A stretch of 64,000 bases of DNA from Apostichopus japonicus (GCF_037975245.1 NC_092570.1:8557001-8621000); one strand, 5' to 3'. Numbered from the stretch's first letter, positions 25,556-38,874 are shown. The notes: a model not told the origin generated them from the sequence alone. Numbers and translations: made by a program.

Positions 25556-25903
25556 TTATGGCAGACCAATGCTTTCACGTGATATCCATGTATTAGCTAA
25601 GTTGCTCTCCATGTGAGGGCGCTTCATAGGAATACTTTCTAAGGCAAACCCCACAGCACTGGAAAGATCTGTGAACTTACAACTTATAATTACAGCTAAT
25701 TGTAAAGGTACGTTTTGTAAATTAAATCCCGATTTCCCGTCTTTTAACTCCATGCTAGCGGATATGACGTAGTCGTGTACGTTAATAAGTCGGAAATGCA
25801 ACATGCAATGGCATAATAATTTGTGGCGTATATACAGCATGACACTTTCTCTCACTTCTGAAGTTTCATATCTTTTCTTTTCTACTTGAATAAAAGGCGG
25901 CAT
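25556..25903 (-). CDS. Unrecognised 115-codon ORF
   Basis: An ATG-to-stop reading frame of about 115 residues opening MPPFIQVEKKRYETSEVRES. Composition is mixed, with hydrophobic stretches such as LQLAVIISCKFTDLSSAVGF and no low-complexity bias, unlike most chance ORFs here. No domain is recognised, no splice partner was found, and it lies in a region poor in other signals. It could be a chance frame, a single exon, or a relic of a mobile element. Confidence 0.22.
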   Translation of the reverse strand: MPPFIQVEKKRYETSEVRESVMLYIRHKLLCHCMLHFRLINVHDYVISASMELKDGKSGFNLQNVPLQLAVIISCKFTDLSSAVGFALESIPMKRPHMESNLANTWISRESIGLP

Positions 25904-27359
25904 GTTGATTGCAATTGATTGCCTCCGACCTCTGGTACCTTTCTTATTATTTTGTTAACATGTCTTTTTTCAACATCAGACCAACCAATGAGAGGTTATT
26001 GATCCCCCAACCCCACCCCCTTGACAGTAGTATACTGCATGATGTTGGTGCGAAGAAGAGTTTTGCCAAATCATTGCCTTTTCCAAACTTAAATGATCGG
26101 GCTGTTGTTTAGCTTTAGGAGGGCTGTTGTAGGTGCAACTTCCCGAGATTTCCCTTCGAAAACACTTGGGTATGGGGGAGGGGGCAAAGTGGAAATGTTA
26201 TACATAAATCAGCCTCCAGAGAGAGATAGTCATTTTTTTTATGGTAACATTAAATATTGGCCCTCAAACTTTCAAAGTCATTCACATCCAGTGTGAGGGT
26301 ATGACAGAGAGGTGTGGGGGGGGGGGGATGGGAGACACACCCAAAATGTTCTGCTCAGTATGTGCGGTAGACATGCTGATGGAGTTACAGTGTGAAGGTT
26401 GGTTGCAATGGACCCCCACCCCTACCTTCCCAGTGTTAACACTTCAAAGATCAATATCTAAGTTTTCCTTTCCTTCACAAAAAAAGTAAAGTACAACTTC
26501 TTCTTCATAACACCTAGTCTTCTACTTTCCTTGTTTCATGCCGTGGCATCTGTCCCTTTAATCCAATTTAGCACTCATTTAGCAATCAAGAGTTCGAATT
26601 GTAGCAGACTGAATTGTTTGTCACCTTATCTGAATATTCAATGTGACAGCATCATGGTTTGCTAGTGACCCTGCAATAGCTTTGTGACATAGTTGCCACA
26701 ACATCAAATGATGTTATAGCATCACAGGCAATTGGGTTCATCTAATAATTTTAAATTATTTTATGCTCGAGAGCACCATGACAAGATTTCAGTCTCTTCC
26801 GTAATAATGAAAATGTCAAGAATGTGGATTTTTATCCATCTGTCAATAATAGTTAATGAAAGAAACAATCAAATACCATTATCAATTGCGACTTGAGTTT
26901 ATTGAAAACACCAAGTACAGTCCTCTTGTTGCAATGTCACCAGATTAAAGTATTGCATTTATTCACCACAAATATGCTATAATATCACTAGAATAACAAA
27001 ACAAATCGCTGCTTTTCCCAGCAACTAGATCGTAAGTAGAAATAAGCAAGCACAAAGCACACATACTTATTTACATATGAAACACAACCAGCTATGGTAT
27101 TTCCAAGATACATTTAGCATAGCAAGGTACTGTCAACTAGAATGAAAACATTTCATGGTTCCTGCTGCTGCTCATTGATTAACAGGGAACACTCCTAGTA
27201 TGTAATGATGAAGCAAGATCAATAATTGCCTTACAAAGCCACACCTCCTCATAAATACACACATTATCAATTGTAACACACATCGCCATGTGTAAGCTAC
27301 CTATCAATAACACACTCACCTTTGATGAAACTGTGACTTATGGTTGTCTACTGTAGGTT

Positions 27360-27580
27360 TAATACCTGTGAAATCATTAATATTCATGATATGAGCACCA
27401 AAATCAATATTTTTATAAACTAATTATGGACCATCCACCCACCCAACAAGTAAAGCATTGATCAATCATAGCCCTTGTAGAGTTATCGTGCATACAAACT
27501 TAAGTGTCACACACATACTCATATACACACATGCACACCGACCTGACTACAAAGGTTCCTTTGCTTTCAGCAAGGAACCA
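27360..27580 (+). repeat. 3' end of a family 2 hairpin repeat
   Basis: Contains ATTAATATTCATGATATGAG and CACCAAAATCAAT, then a CA-rich run, then GACTACAAA and a hairpin at 27554-27579 (GGTTCCTTTGCT, TTC, AGCAAGGAACC). This links the family 2 interior to the family 1 3' end. Confidence 0.65.
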
Positions 27581-30534
27581 AAACTACGAAATGCACATAA
27601 ATTTAAGTTTGCTGTTGTGTTTGATCCAGGCACAATGCAACATGATATTTCTTGTAATTAAACAAAGAGGTAATTGCATACTCCCTTGACAGCAAGGAAA
27701 TGCTAATTGACTGTCAAGACTGACTGAAACCACAGAATGTTTAACATACAATGGGTGGGTTCATTTACTGCAATGTTCAGAAAATAACATAATAAGCCTC
27801 AGAGCAAATTAAGTTACGCATACCGAACGTTGCGTCACTTCAGTTTTTTTCTTGGAGGGGGGGGGGGGATTGTTGTTATTTACTTTATATATATTCGGCA
27901 ATGATTGCCTTTCATCATGCATTCCCATCGTAATTACCATTTCACTTTTATGGTAAATAAACTAGTATTGTGAAACTAATAATGACAACAAGTATTATAA
28001 TAAACCACTCTATCGGTTACATTTTCGGCTATACATGTGTAGAATAGAATTCATAAAATGTCAACAAATTTAAACAGAGAGCAAGGATTTTTTAAGGAGG
28101 AGGTTAGCTGTGGGGTCGTGCACATATAGCTGATTCCTGGGGTTCTCCTAAGAAAAAAGGACACCCAATCATGCATTATATGACTTATTATAAGGAAGGG
28201 TTATAAATAAATAGGTCTAACTGCGTGGTTGTTCTAATAAGTTATAGCTGTACTTTGAATTTGTGTAAATTTGAGACGGGGTTAGAGTGTACACCAGTCA
28301 CCCCCCCCCCTCCGTCCCTGACCCACGCCTGCCTCTCAAACACCCTTCTAGAGAGCAAACCACAACCAGGATTTGCCTGCGGCAAAATGTAATCTGTACA
28401 ATCAGCTAGTCATATAGTGGCTTATAGTTCAGATCAAGTAATGAAAAATAAAGTTCGCTGGGCCAAGGAAATAACTTCTCTATTACACCTGTTTCACTTT
28501 GTCAACACCATTGCTCGGGTGTAATGAACGACTATGAAGCTACGTCACAAAATATTTACATTGTGGCAATATTCTAAATTGTAGTGCTGATAGACCGTAT
28601 TATCGAAATGCTAGGATGTTATTTGCAGATGTAATTGAATGCGTACGTACTGTATACAATGTGTGAATATATATTTTGCCTTTGTAATTGGCTGCCATAG
28701 CAACCATATTGTCACATAGTCTATATTTACAGAAATTGTAGTATCAAAAACAACTGGAATATTTCGAACAAAGTCTACTAGCAATAGTGACACAAAGTCC
28801 TTAAATATTTTTAACTTATCATTGAAAAAGCACACAAACGAAAAATATCAAGTACGCGGGACGGTTCGATTTGTTAAATCATTTTATTTTACTTTTAAAG
28901 CAGAATTTTTGTGCGTGAAAGAGATATAATACTTGGAAATATTGACAACACAAGTGAACCTGATTAAGTTACTACGTATCTTAATCATTAAGTTAAGTAC
29001 GTATCTTAATCAGGAATATGCACCCCAGCTCTCTCCCCTCTGTTACCATCAGGTGTGCAACTACTGTACTTCACTAGTTACAAGACATGAGTATTGTGCT
29101 ACTCCTTAAATTGTTTGGTGACCCTTTAACTCATAATGCCTGGCAACGGGTCTGAGTATACTACACTTTCATGAAAGCTGCATCTTACGAAAGGTTTTAA
29201 CTTTCTACCATTCTGAGTAGTTCGCCTCTTAAGATTTATGAAATAGGAATGGCTTCATGTTGCCTTGTATTGGCTTCATTGCGACTCCAAATTTGGGAGG
29301 ATTAAGTTAGTGGCAAATGCTGGTAAGTGTAGTTTTGATCCAAAGTTTAAGACATGTTCCAATAATTTTCTAGCGATGTTCTTCAGACACTCGGGACTAT
29401 CGCTTGAATGGTATCATACCTAACAACCAGTTTGTGTTCAAGTCAGTATGAAACGTAAAATGCAGCTTTTACATGAAGGATTATCATGTCCACTTAAACA
29501 ATCAAAATATTAACTACTTTGCTATAAGAAAGTAATTATCAATATGTAGCTCTAGCAAGTATATTATCGAGTTCACTGCAACTTTCGATACAATTAACTC
29601 CTTGTAATAGTTATTTATAACTTACAACATATTACAACATTATTGAGATGCGCCAAATTAGAAAAATGTTAAAAAACAAAGCTATATACAGCATCATGAC
29701 TTCTTAAGCCATTGTTATGAATAATAATAAAATGTGTGTATTATAAAAAATAACAAAAGCACTGATATTTCCAAATGTGTCATTCCTTTGAAAGGTCATC
29801 ACCGCTGATGTGGAATTACAACATGTTCATATTACTAAAAGTTCACCTCTGACATTCGATACAAATATTAATTTACACAATAAAATTGCCGATTGGAAAG
29901 CTATGTACAAAGCACAATTTCTTTAGATCTTGATATCATACTGTCGTTAATTACATATCAAGTCATCTGAACATTCGAAGATGAAGAATGTTTTCAAAAG
30001 TTCTAAAGTTACTAAAGGTTCCAAAAGTAGGCGTACCTTCTTTCTCTATATCTCTCTCTCTCTGTGAGTTTCAAACCTATCCCAAAATATCGAGAAATGC
30101 CACAATAGAAGAAGAAATTACAATGCTAAAGAACATATGGTACGACATGTTCTCCTTAAAGCTGTATAAAGAATGACAATCATTTGACCGTTTATCATAT
30201 TTAGGAAAGAGAGTATTTTAAACCGTACAAACGACTAATCCTAATTGGTGTAAAAAGCACCTGAATTGTTATAAAGTGAATAGTTATATCTAAATGCCTC
30301 TCCAAAAGGATCAATAAGTTGTAGTAAAGTTTACTTTATTAACTGTTACCATAGGAACGTATCGTTTTGTAAGAAAAAATCACAACCCGCTATTCTAATA
30401 AGTACCTACTGTATGTGCACACCTTTGCCATGTAATTTACAATCACTATTTTTCTTTTCAGTTTTTGTACATTTTCTTATTATTAGGAGTATGGGTGGTA
30501 ACACTTTACTAGTAAAATAGTAACCAAGGGCGTA

Positions 30535-30880
30535 GGAACCGGGGGGGGCGCCAGCCCCCCGGTGAAAAATGTGGAGGGGCGGAAGTATCATTCCGCCCCC
30601 CCGCTTCGCAAGTCAGAAAACCCCTTTTTCATTTCCAAATGAGAAAAAAATCTCATTTGGAGCACTAAATTGCATCTAAGGCCAGGTGAAAATGCAAAAT
30701 TATATACAAAATGGAGTGGGTGGGTTGAAGTGTGCTATATTGCACCAAATTGCATCTGAGGCCACCTGGAAATGCAAAAAAAAAGGGGGACACCCCCTCC
30801 CCTTAGACCCCTCCCCCAGGCCGGCCATCAGACTTCAGCCCCCCCCCCCCCCCACTCAAAAGTACCTTCCTACGCCACTG
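30535..30880. mobile_element. hAT-type MITE, second family, with target-site duplication
   Basis: 346 bp from CAAGGGCGTAGGAAC to TTCCTACGCCACTG, with identical flanking 8 bp ATAGTAAC (30527-30534 and 30881-30888). The terminal repeats agree over GGCGTAGGAA with mismatches at the tips. Interior is non-coding with a repeated TTGCATCTRAGGCCA segment (about 30670 and 30752). Confidence 0.9.
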
Positions 30881-30888
30881 ATAGTAAC

Positions 30889-32974
30889 AACTAATCTTTG
30901 TCGTCGAACAAAATGCAGCAATATTTTAGTCTGCAGGTCGGAGCTTATTTATACTGTGACCTTTCTATTCACTATACAAACATACCGCTATTGAAAACAT
31001 TAAAATAGTATTCCTCTAATACAAATATGTTGATTTTTGAGTCAAGTTTGCTCTTGACATTCATTTTTATATTCTACTGATACCTTAAGATAGATAACAA
31101 CTCATATAAACCGAAATAACATACATTTTGTGAAATATGTAAACGAAGATGTTTTCAAAGTACTGATTACATTCACCACATAAACAAAAATAGTTAAAAT
31201 CCAACAGTTATTAAATTGTAATTAATTATTTACAGTTTATGTATCTTATATTAACTATACATATATCTACAGGTAAAGTTTTTCGAGGATCTGTCTGCAA
31301 TTGTTACCGAATTTTTCTTATTTTATCTTTTCAATCAGCTCACTATTGAAATTGGAAGCATTACGGCCATATAGACCTGCACAAAGTGTCAGGTTATGTT
31401 TACGAGCATAATATTATTGAAAATATATGAAAATTCCGTTAGTGACTTTTATCCCCTCCGAGCATCGTTTAAGCAAGTTTTCATTACAATCTTCGTAACT
31501 TTTGATGTCTTTCATTGTTTTACTGTAACTCAACTTTATCTACAGAAAATATCTGATTGCATGTTCACGAGCAAACAGTTCTTATTATTTTGAGACTCAT
31601 TTTGAGACTCATATAACTAACCATTTCGCGGGTCCAAAATACAGCTTTGCTAAGACTGCGCCGCTAATTCTCTGTACTATAGAGAATTTGAAGATGCTAA
31701 GAATGGCCAGACTCGAAGGAAAGATAACCCTCTGTGAGATTCATGTTGTCCAGGAGAAATTTTCGGTTTGTTCAACTCGACAATCAACGCCGAGTAGAGA
31801 CACTGTTGGCTACTTCGGCTTATGAGCTTACGAGGCATTGTTTGCCAGTTGCCAGGCTCTGTTGCTGTTGATAAAATAAAGCGAGAGAGACGTTACCATA
31901 TGTGTCAAATGATGACAACATCTTTAAAAGCTGTTCTAAGAGATTCAGGTTGCTTATTATGACTATTCAATGCAGGCTGGTAGGGTTTCTATAACCTCGT
32001 ATTTCAGAACATGAAATCAACATATATAATTTCTTATATTGATCTCTACTAATTGAAACTATGCTTTTCTTGCTCTCATCATTTATGTTTAAGGTTTCAT
32101 TTATTTTGATATTTTTTATGAAGAAGGGGGGAGGGCATGATGATTGTCCAATGTACTTTGTATGTTATGTCTGACTTTGATTTGATCTGATTTATTTCAC
32201 ACCAAACATACAACAAAATCATATGATGTAGGAATAACACAGAAAGGTTTGTCTACCAGAGGTATTTCCACTGTGGTCCCTCAGTGTACATCTGACAGCC
32301 ATGATTCTGCAGAATGTTGTATTTTTATATCCCCATGATTTTCTTGGTGATGTTCAATAGTAGGTATTTTCAAAAATTTCAGATAAAAACTACATTGTAA
32401 CAGGTGATTTTCACTAGTAGGTACTTTAAATGATTTCAAGGTTCATGAATTATGAGTGATCGGTGGAATAACAAACAAGAATTCTCTGAAATTTACTTTT
32501 ATTAATGAATTATATCAAACTTTATTTGATTACAATTTGAATCGCTTTCGTCATTATACATTGCATTTCTCAGATTTATTATTTTACATGATAGTCTAAT
32601 TGCAATTAAATCTGGACACAAAATGAATGGATAGATTAAGAGTCTGAAACTTTCGCAAGCCTAAATCATTCCAAAATAAGGATCGTAGAATATGTTGAAC
32701 ATAACAGCACTTAAAAACGTTTCACATTAACGTTATTAATAACTGTGGGCACTGAGGGTTCTGTCTAGTTCATGACCAAAACTGGTGAGTGTTGATAAAG
32801 GCCTACCTGTAGCGATTCCGGAAGGCTTCAACCTAAGTAAAACGACGAAAGAATAAAATAGATAAAATATAAATATTGCGGAAATAATGATTGTGATATT
32901 ATTATTCGTTAATAGTGTGAGCTATACTATATAGCATTAGGGACCACAAAGTGGAGATGTCTTGCAGGTTGTAT
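30889..32974. other. No gene recognised
   Basis: AT-rich, no long frame, no recognised repeat. Confidence 0.45.
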
Positions 32975-33970
32975 TAACAAGAACCCAAGGGCACCGCACT
33001 ATGGTTCCTTGCTTATAAGTCTATATTTACAAGGGAGCAGCACTGTCCTAACATTGTTATTTGGATGTACAACACAATATTATTCTCAAAAATACCACAA
33101 ATCAACCGTTGGTCCATTTGAAAACCTGTTGAGAACCATGTGTCCGATTTAAGCGTGATATGCACCCTGTCCTGAATGTTAATAGCTTAAACGGTAACAA
33201 AATAAACATTTGGCCACTCATAACTTGAGAATCAGGTGTCCGATTGAAGTGGGAGCTGGTTTCCTCTATAGAGCACACCAAGAATTGAAATACTGACCCC
33301 TTTTCTTTGCCCCATATCTCTGAAAATAGCCATATATTTAATATTTGACCCATTATACACTTGACCTCCTAGTCAGATGTAGTTAGACTGTCTGATTAAA
33401 AAAAACAAGTCTGTTTGACCATCCTAACAGTACTTTGATAATAAAACTAAACAAATAAAATTGACCTCTAATAACTTTGCACACGAGGGTCGCAAAGGGG
33501 TCAACCCATGGACAATTTTGATCGGAAGACCATTTTAGATCTGAATATGGCCACAAAAATTCAAATAACCCAAGATACTGGTAAAGGTCACTGGAGGTCA
33601 AAAGTCCCCCAGATGCGGGTCGACTATCGGATTACTATAGAGTAACTCACAACCTTCACGGATATTGCGTTCTCAAGTAATTGCAGAAAATACTAGTTTT
33701 CGACCCCTAATTGACCTTTGTTGACCTTGGATCACATATCCATTATGTTTGGGAATAATCCTTTACCCCATTCAAAACAAGTCCCAAAATATCAACCATG
33801 TCAGACCCTGTCAATGGGAGTTATTGCTTTGTTCATTAATTTGGTTTTAAGCCCCTAACTCAACTTTGGTGACCTTCACAGGCACCAAAAACAATATGGT
33901 ACACTTTCTCACTGTCGCGAATCTATATATCAAGTTTGAGTTAAGTTCAACTTTCCCTTGTTGAGCTACA

Positions 33971-36043
33971 GTTTAGTTTAGTTTAGTAGAAAAAAAGGAT
34001 CAGGAGGGCCACTTAAGTCCCCATCAAGGACCCTATAGGAGAGAGAAAAAAATGAAGACACAAACACTCAGACCCGATTACAATGCTTAAAGTGCTTGTC
34101 CAAAGCTTTCTTACACCCATTGACACTACTTGCAAGTACAACTTTCTCAGGCAAACCATTCCAACCATAATATTTTAACGGATAAGTTACTTGCCTACGG
34201 TGTATGTGGTACAACGCATAGTTGGTTCAAAAGTTATCTAACAAATCGTCACAATTATGTCCAGTTTGGCAGTAGTTCCTCCCAAATCTTGACTTGTAAC
34301 ATTGGTGTGCCACAAGGATCCATTTTAGGACCTTTGTTATTTATTCTATACATGAATGACATTCACTATTCGTCCAGAAAATCTAACCTTATCTTATTTG
34401 CGGACGATACTACTGTGTTTTATCAAAATAAAAATCTTAATGATACTCTTAAGGATGTGGAATGTGAATTTCATCATATATCTGACTGGCTTAATTCAAA
34501 CAAACTATCTTTCAATATACTGAAAACAAAACTTATAATATTTGACAATAAAATTCATGACACAAATAATACAATGGTTGTACTAGATGGTCAACAGATA
34601 AAAGCATCACCTCATACAAATTTTCTAGGAATTATTAATTGATGAAAATTTAAATTGGACAGAACATGTTCATAATATCTGTATTAAAATTTCAAAATCT
34701 AATGGCATCATAAATAGACTAAAAACCATTTTACCCCAGAGTGCACTTTTAACATTGTTTAACACACTTCTGGTCCCTCATTTGAACTATAGTCTCCTTC
34801 TGTGGTGATGTACTCACAGAACAACACTTGAAAGGTTTTATAGACTACAAAAATGTGTCATTCGTAATATTTGTAATACACATTTTAGGTGTAATGCTGC
34901 ACCTCTCTTTAAAGAGCTTAAAAATCTTAACCTCTTTGACCTATATAATTATCAACTTGGTATTTTTTTATATAAATTTCAGAAAGGTAGCTCCCAGTAG
35001 CTTTCAATAATTTTTATTGTAGTAACTCAGAATATCATACCTTTAACACTTGTTATAAACACTCTTTAAGTCAACCATATTCTAGAACTATCCGCAGCCA
35101 AACACAAGTAGGAAGTACTGGTGTACATTTCTGGAACTCATTTGATCAAGATATCAAAAACTCAAATTCTCTTTTGTTTGTTAAGGGTCCAGACTCGAAA
35201 AGTCTCTACTTTTGGTTCCTCCACTTCCATTATAGCATATTTTGAACTTGGTTTATTGTTATATCATCATAATGTGAGTAAATCACTCATTGACTCTGTT
35301 ACTGTTTATATATATGGAAAGTGGAAAATAAACTTGAAACTATTCGAAAAAAGTTATGCCGAATATTAATCCTACTATGTGACTTTTGGAGTTTAAGACA
35401 ATGACCTCTAGTACAACTACTGTTAGCAAACATGAAAAAGTCGGTAAAGGATAAATTGTCGAAACCATACACAATCTTGAAAACCTGGATCGAGTCCCCA
35501 CGTAACCTCCTAAGCTCCAGTGTGGTGAGACTCAACAGTTGTAACCGCCTATTATAAGGAATACTCTTTAAGGAACTAATCATCCTAGTAGCCCTCCTCT
35601 GGACCTTTTCAAGTACTTCCTTATCCTTAGCAAAATATGGGTTCCAAGCCTGCACAGCATACTCCAGATGAGGCCTAACCAACTGCTTATAAAGCCTCAC
35701 TATGATGTCCTCTTTCAGAAAACTGAAGTTCCTCTTGAGCATACCTAAAACCCTATTACCTCTTTTAGCAGCTTCAAGACAATGTTTAGAAGGTTGCAGA
35801 GATGAGTCAATGTAGATACCTAGGTCTCTTTTAACAGAGACCTCCTGTAACTCCACACCATTAAGATTGTATGTAAACTTTTGGTTACTACTACCGATGT
35901 GCATTACCTTGCATTTATCAATATTAAAAAGCATTTGCCATCCCTGAGACCAGGAAAAAACCTTATCTAAATCCGTTTGAAACTTCTCAGAATCGCTTTT
36001 GGAAGAGACCTCGGAATACAATTTGGTGTCATCAGCAAACTTC
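33971..36043 (-). mobile_element. Truncated CR1/Jockey-group LINE inserted in the hairpin repeat
   Basis: Minus-strand reverse-transcriptase remnant starting just at FADDTKLYSE (motif C, about 36028-36040), open for about 240 codons (35299-36021) with KCKVMHIGSSNQKFTYNLNG, RPHLEYAVQAWNPYFAKD and VQRRATRMI. The protein then stops matching at about 35,350 and resumes at about 34,162 with WNGLPEKVVLASSVNGCKKA to a stop, followed by a 3' UTR ending in CTAAA-type repeats (33971-33987). The gap is filled by a second LINE in the opposite direction. The 5' end is truncated, as is usual for LINEs. Confidence 0.8.
34164..35345 (+). mobile_element. 5'-truncated LINE inserted within the minus-strand LINE
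   Basis: Plus-strand reverse-transcriptase fragment. It begins at HNILTDKLLAYGV, has GVPQGSILGPLLFILYMNDI and LILFADDTTVFYQ (motif C), and runs as an open frame to 34642. There a frameshift occurs, and the protein continues in another frame with DENLNWTEHVHN and LVPHLNYSLLLW, then a nonsense codon and further decayed C-terminal sequence to near WNSF (about 35130). It ends near 35,345 in an A-rich segment. Position between two halves of one opposite-strand ORF shows it is the younger insertion. Confidence 0.78.
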
Positions 36044-37135
36044 TAAGCTGTACACAAAATATCTCTGTCGTGTACCCAAGCAAGTGTCACAGACAGACAC
36101 GCACACACACACGCCAAATTGATTGCATAGGTTCCTTGCTTTGCAAAAGGCAAGGAACCAAAAACCAAAACCTCATGCAACCATTGATGCTACCAACTTG
36201 TGTTATTATTCATTCTGTCATTCAGTATTTATTTCTATGATTAGACAGTGTATTGTTTCAAACATCAAGTGTACACAAAGATAAGATGCCAGCAGGAACT
36301 TTTGGCCATCCACTGAAAATGACAGTCTTTTCCTTACGATTGTATTAAAATTAAAACTAAACTACGAAAACAGAGAAAAAAGACTTTTTCACTCCATATC
36401 TTATTTTGTTATCATCATCCCCAGGTTTTGATCAATTTGATTTGTCTTTAGTAAGTGATAATTTAAATCAATTATTAAGATGCAATATATTGAGTAAAAA
36501 CTTATAGAAGTATATTTAAGCACATTTAATTGAACAGATGGTGGTTTAGTAGGTTCATTACAGAGTCAGAGTCATCATTCCACTCATTTGACGTCAGGTA
36601 TACAGGTTTATTTATTAATACATCTTTTACATTGTCATTCCAATATTGCACGTACAACAAGAGGGCAATCCATGGAGTTGCAGATCTCATCTCCTCCACA
36701 CTTCCTCACACTTATCGTGTAGAGTGAAGTGCAATATCTCATCTTCCTATACATTGCATGTAGGGAGATGATATAATGACACATAATACATCATACCATA
36801 ACTGAAACTGAGGTTTTCAACCAATTGTATACATTACTCTTAAGGAAGTCGCATCACTTAACTCCATCTAGTGATTAGAAAGATTGTCACACAATTTACA
36901 CCATTTTATAAATATTTTGGTAATGAGAGCTAGCACACTTTGATATATCTTCTGGAAAGGCATACCCAAGTGAAGATCTTGCAATAAGTAAGCTCTTGGC
37001 CAAGTTAAAGTATTTAACATCACACTACTAAATATATTTCCAAAAACAGTAATCCACTTGACTTTAATTGTTGTTTAAATTAATGAGACATTAGTTCTCA
37101 CATAAGCATAGTAACAAAATGTATACATAACGTAC

Positions 37136-37183
37136 CAGATAACTGAATGGATATATCTTCTTTCTTGTCCTGTTGGGATATGG
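37136..37183 (-). CDS. Candidate 48-bp exon
   Basis: Block with acceptor TTCACATTACAG and donor GTACGT, phase 1-1, encoding ISQQDKKEDISIQLS. Its entry phase matches the exit phase of the candidate exon at 38799-38874 in that block's fully open frame, suggesting the two belong to one minus-strand transcript. The peptide is hydrophilic and not recognised. A chance match is possible in a block this short. Confidence 0.3.
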
Positions 37184-38798
37184 CTGTAATGTGAACACAT
37201 ACACAGTTTAGGGCAAATGTTAACGTCCATTATACAGGTAATGATGGTAGAACAGCATACTAAGAATACCTACAAAGAAAATAGGGAACATGCTAAGTAT
37301 AGCAGTTGTGAATGAAACTACTATCATGTTATTGGGGTCTACTTGATTTTGAGGCCCACTAACATACATTAGATGCTGCCATATATAATGTCAAAAGTAA
37401 CTGCATAAGCTGCCGATTACGTTGCAACATACATGCAGCCACTGATAATGTTAGAAACTGCTAAACTTACATCTACACAATAGTACCATACACAGAGTTT
37501 ACCAAGAGAACTAGTATGTAACAAATGATATTTCTTGATTTCTCACACAAACCAAATTGTATGGATATACCAGATGAGATGCTGACATACAGGCATCTGT
37601 TTTGGAGTATCACCGACTTCTAATTTTCATCATGGTACTGTTGCTTTTCTTTTCTCATATTCAGTTACAGTGACTCTATAAACTATGACACAGCCAATGT
37701 TATGTTCATATGAGCTGTAGATCTCAGGAGGAGACAACACTGTACGTAGATGGAGTCAGCTACTATGATATGTAAATACAAATGAAGATTTTTCACTTAA
37801 AATCGATGGTGCATATGTTACGAATATTATTAATAAAGCTGAAATGCATATTTAAAGACATTTTTCTGCAACTGTTCAGAATTAAAAGCCATTTGTTTAA
37901 TATTTGCATTGCTTTCTTAATAGTCAATAAAGTAAATTATATGCATGGTTTTCAATTTTGTATAAATCAGTTACTTGATAGACGTTTCTTTCTTTGTCAC
38001 AGAATAATTGTTTCAATAACATTTCATTCATTTAAAAAAAATTCAAGCACTCTCAGCTCACAGACCAAATATAGATTATGAGAATTGAAATGTTTAACAT
38101 ACCTAGCATTTCCCAACACCCAGTTCTAACAGACTCCTTTTTTTTGTGTGGAGAATTCCACAAGTTGGCTAATTGCCATATTCTTCCTACATGTAGTACG
38201 CATTTGTAGAATCACTTCTTTTGGATGACCAGAATATTCTGACTGGATATCAGACATATCCTCCAGTCTTCTGCGGGATGCAATATATAGCAGTAGCACA
38301 AATATAAATGTGTCGGGTTATTTCCTGTATTTACTTATAGAATAACCTTCTGAAGTATAGATACAAATTTCAGAGAAATGTTTCTAAATTAGATCATACA
38401 GATATGTAAAACGTTTGCCGGATCATTGGAAAGTAGAAATAAATGTGTAAACCCTTCAGCACAACAGGGAGACTCATATCAGTGTTATTTTATTAAGGAC
38501 TCTGCAGTATGGATAAATGTTATTATAATAGCAACCTAAGTATTTAATATTCAATGACAATTGTAAGCATGCTTGTGAAACTTTGAAAGAAGCCTGTTTA
38601 CCGATATTTGGCAAATGACTGTACAATCTACTATAATGTAATCCATTATGCAGTTTATTGACAAAATTAGTAATAAACACAATTAACATAGTTTAATGTT
38701 TAAAGTACATTACATATTATAATTGCTGAGATCATATGAGAGTGAAGAGTCTGCATGATGGACAAATAATGTAAAATGTATGAAATGATCTCTCTTAC

Positions 38799-38874
38799 CA
38801 AGCTTTAAAGGTACTTCTACTAAGTCACTGAATTCTTTTTGGCTCTGCCCGTCAGTCGATGGCAGTGCCTTCAA
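38799..38874 (-). CDS. Candidate exon, possible last coding exon of the Death-domain gene or part of another gene
   Basis: 76-bp block with acceptor CTGTTTTAATAG and donor GTAAGA. In one frame it is fully open (LKALPSTDGQSQKEF, then SDLVEVPLKL) and leaves in phase 1. Joined to the Death exon, which ends in phase 1, it would instead read seven codons (VEGTAID) and stop, a plausible short C-terminal tail. Both readings cannot be main products. The block lies 7.6 kb below the Death exon, with a full LINE between. Confidence is limited because no homology is recognised. Confidence 0.4.

Larger units (their letters stand above)
24745..30526. other. No recognised gene apart from one weak ORF
   Basis: Long G and C runs at 25074-25108 and 26316-26329, a CT-rich run near 30040-30064, the repeat end at 27360-27580, and a 20-bp-scale direct duplication of TACGTATCTTAATCA at about 28972 and 29000. 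Confidence 0.45.
32975..36160 (+). mobile_element. Hairpin-ended repeat element, family 1, copy interrupted by two LINEs
   Basis: Begins with AACAAGAACCCAAGGGCAC and GGTTCCTTGCTT and ends in a hairpin at 36130-36159 (GGTTCCTTGC... GCAAGGAACC) after a CA-repeat. The same ends and the same order of interior blocks are found at 3558-6240. The interior 33430-33960 matches the AGGTCA-rich units of that copy. Sequence between about 33,971 and 36,043 is foreign (two nested LINEs). Transposition mechanism and coding partner are unknown. Confidence 0.65.
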
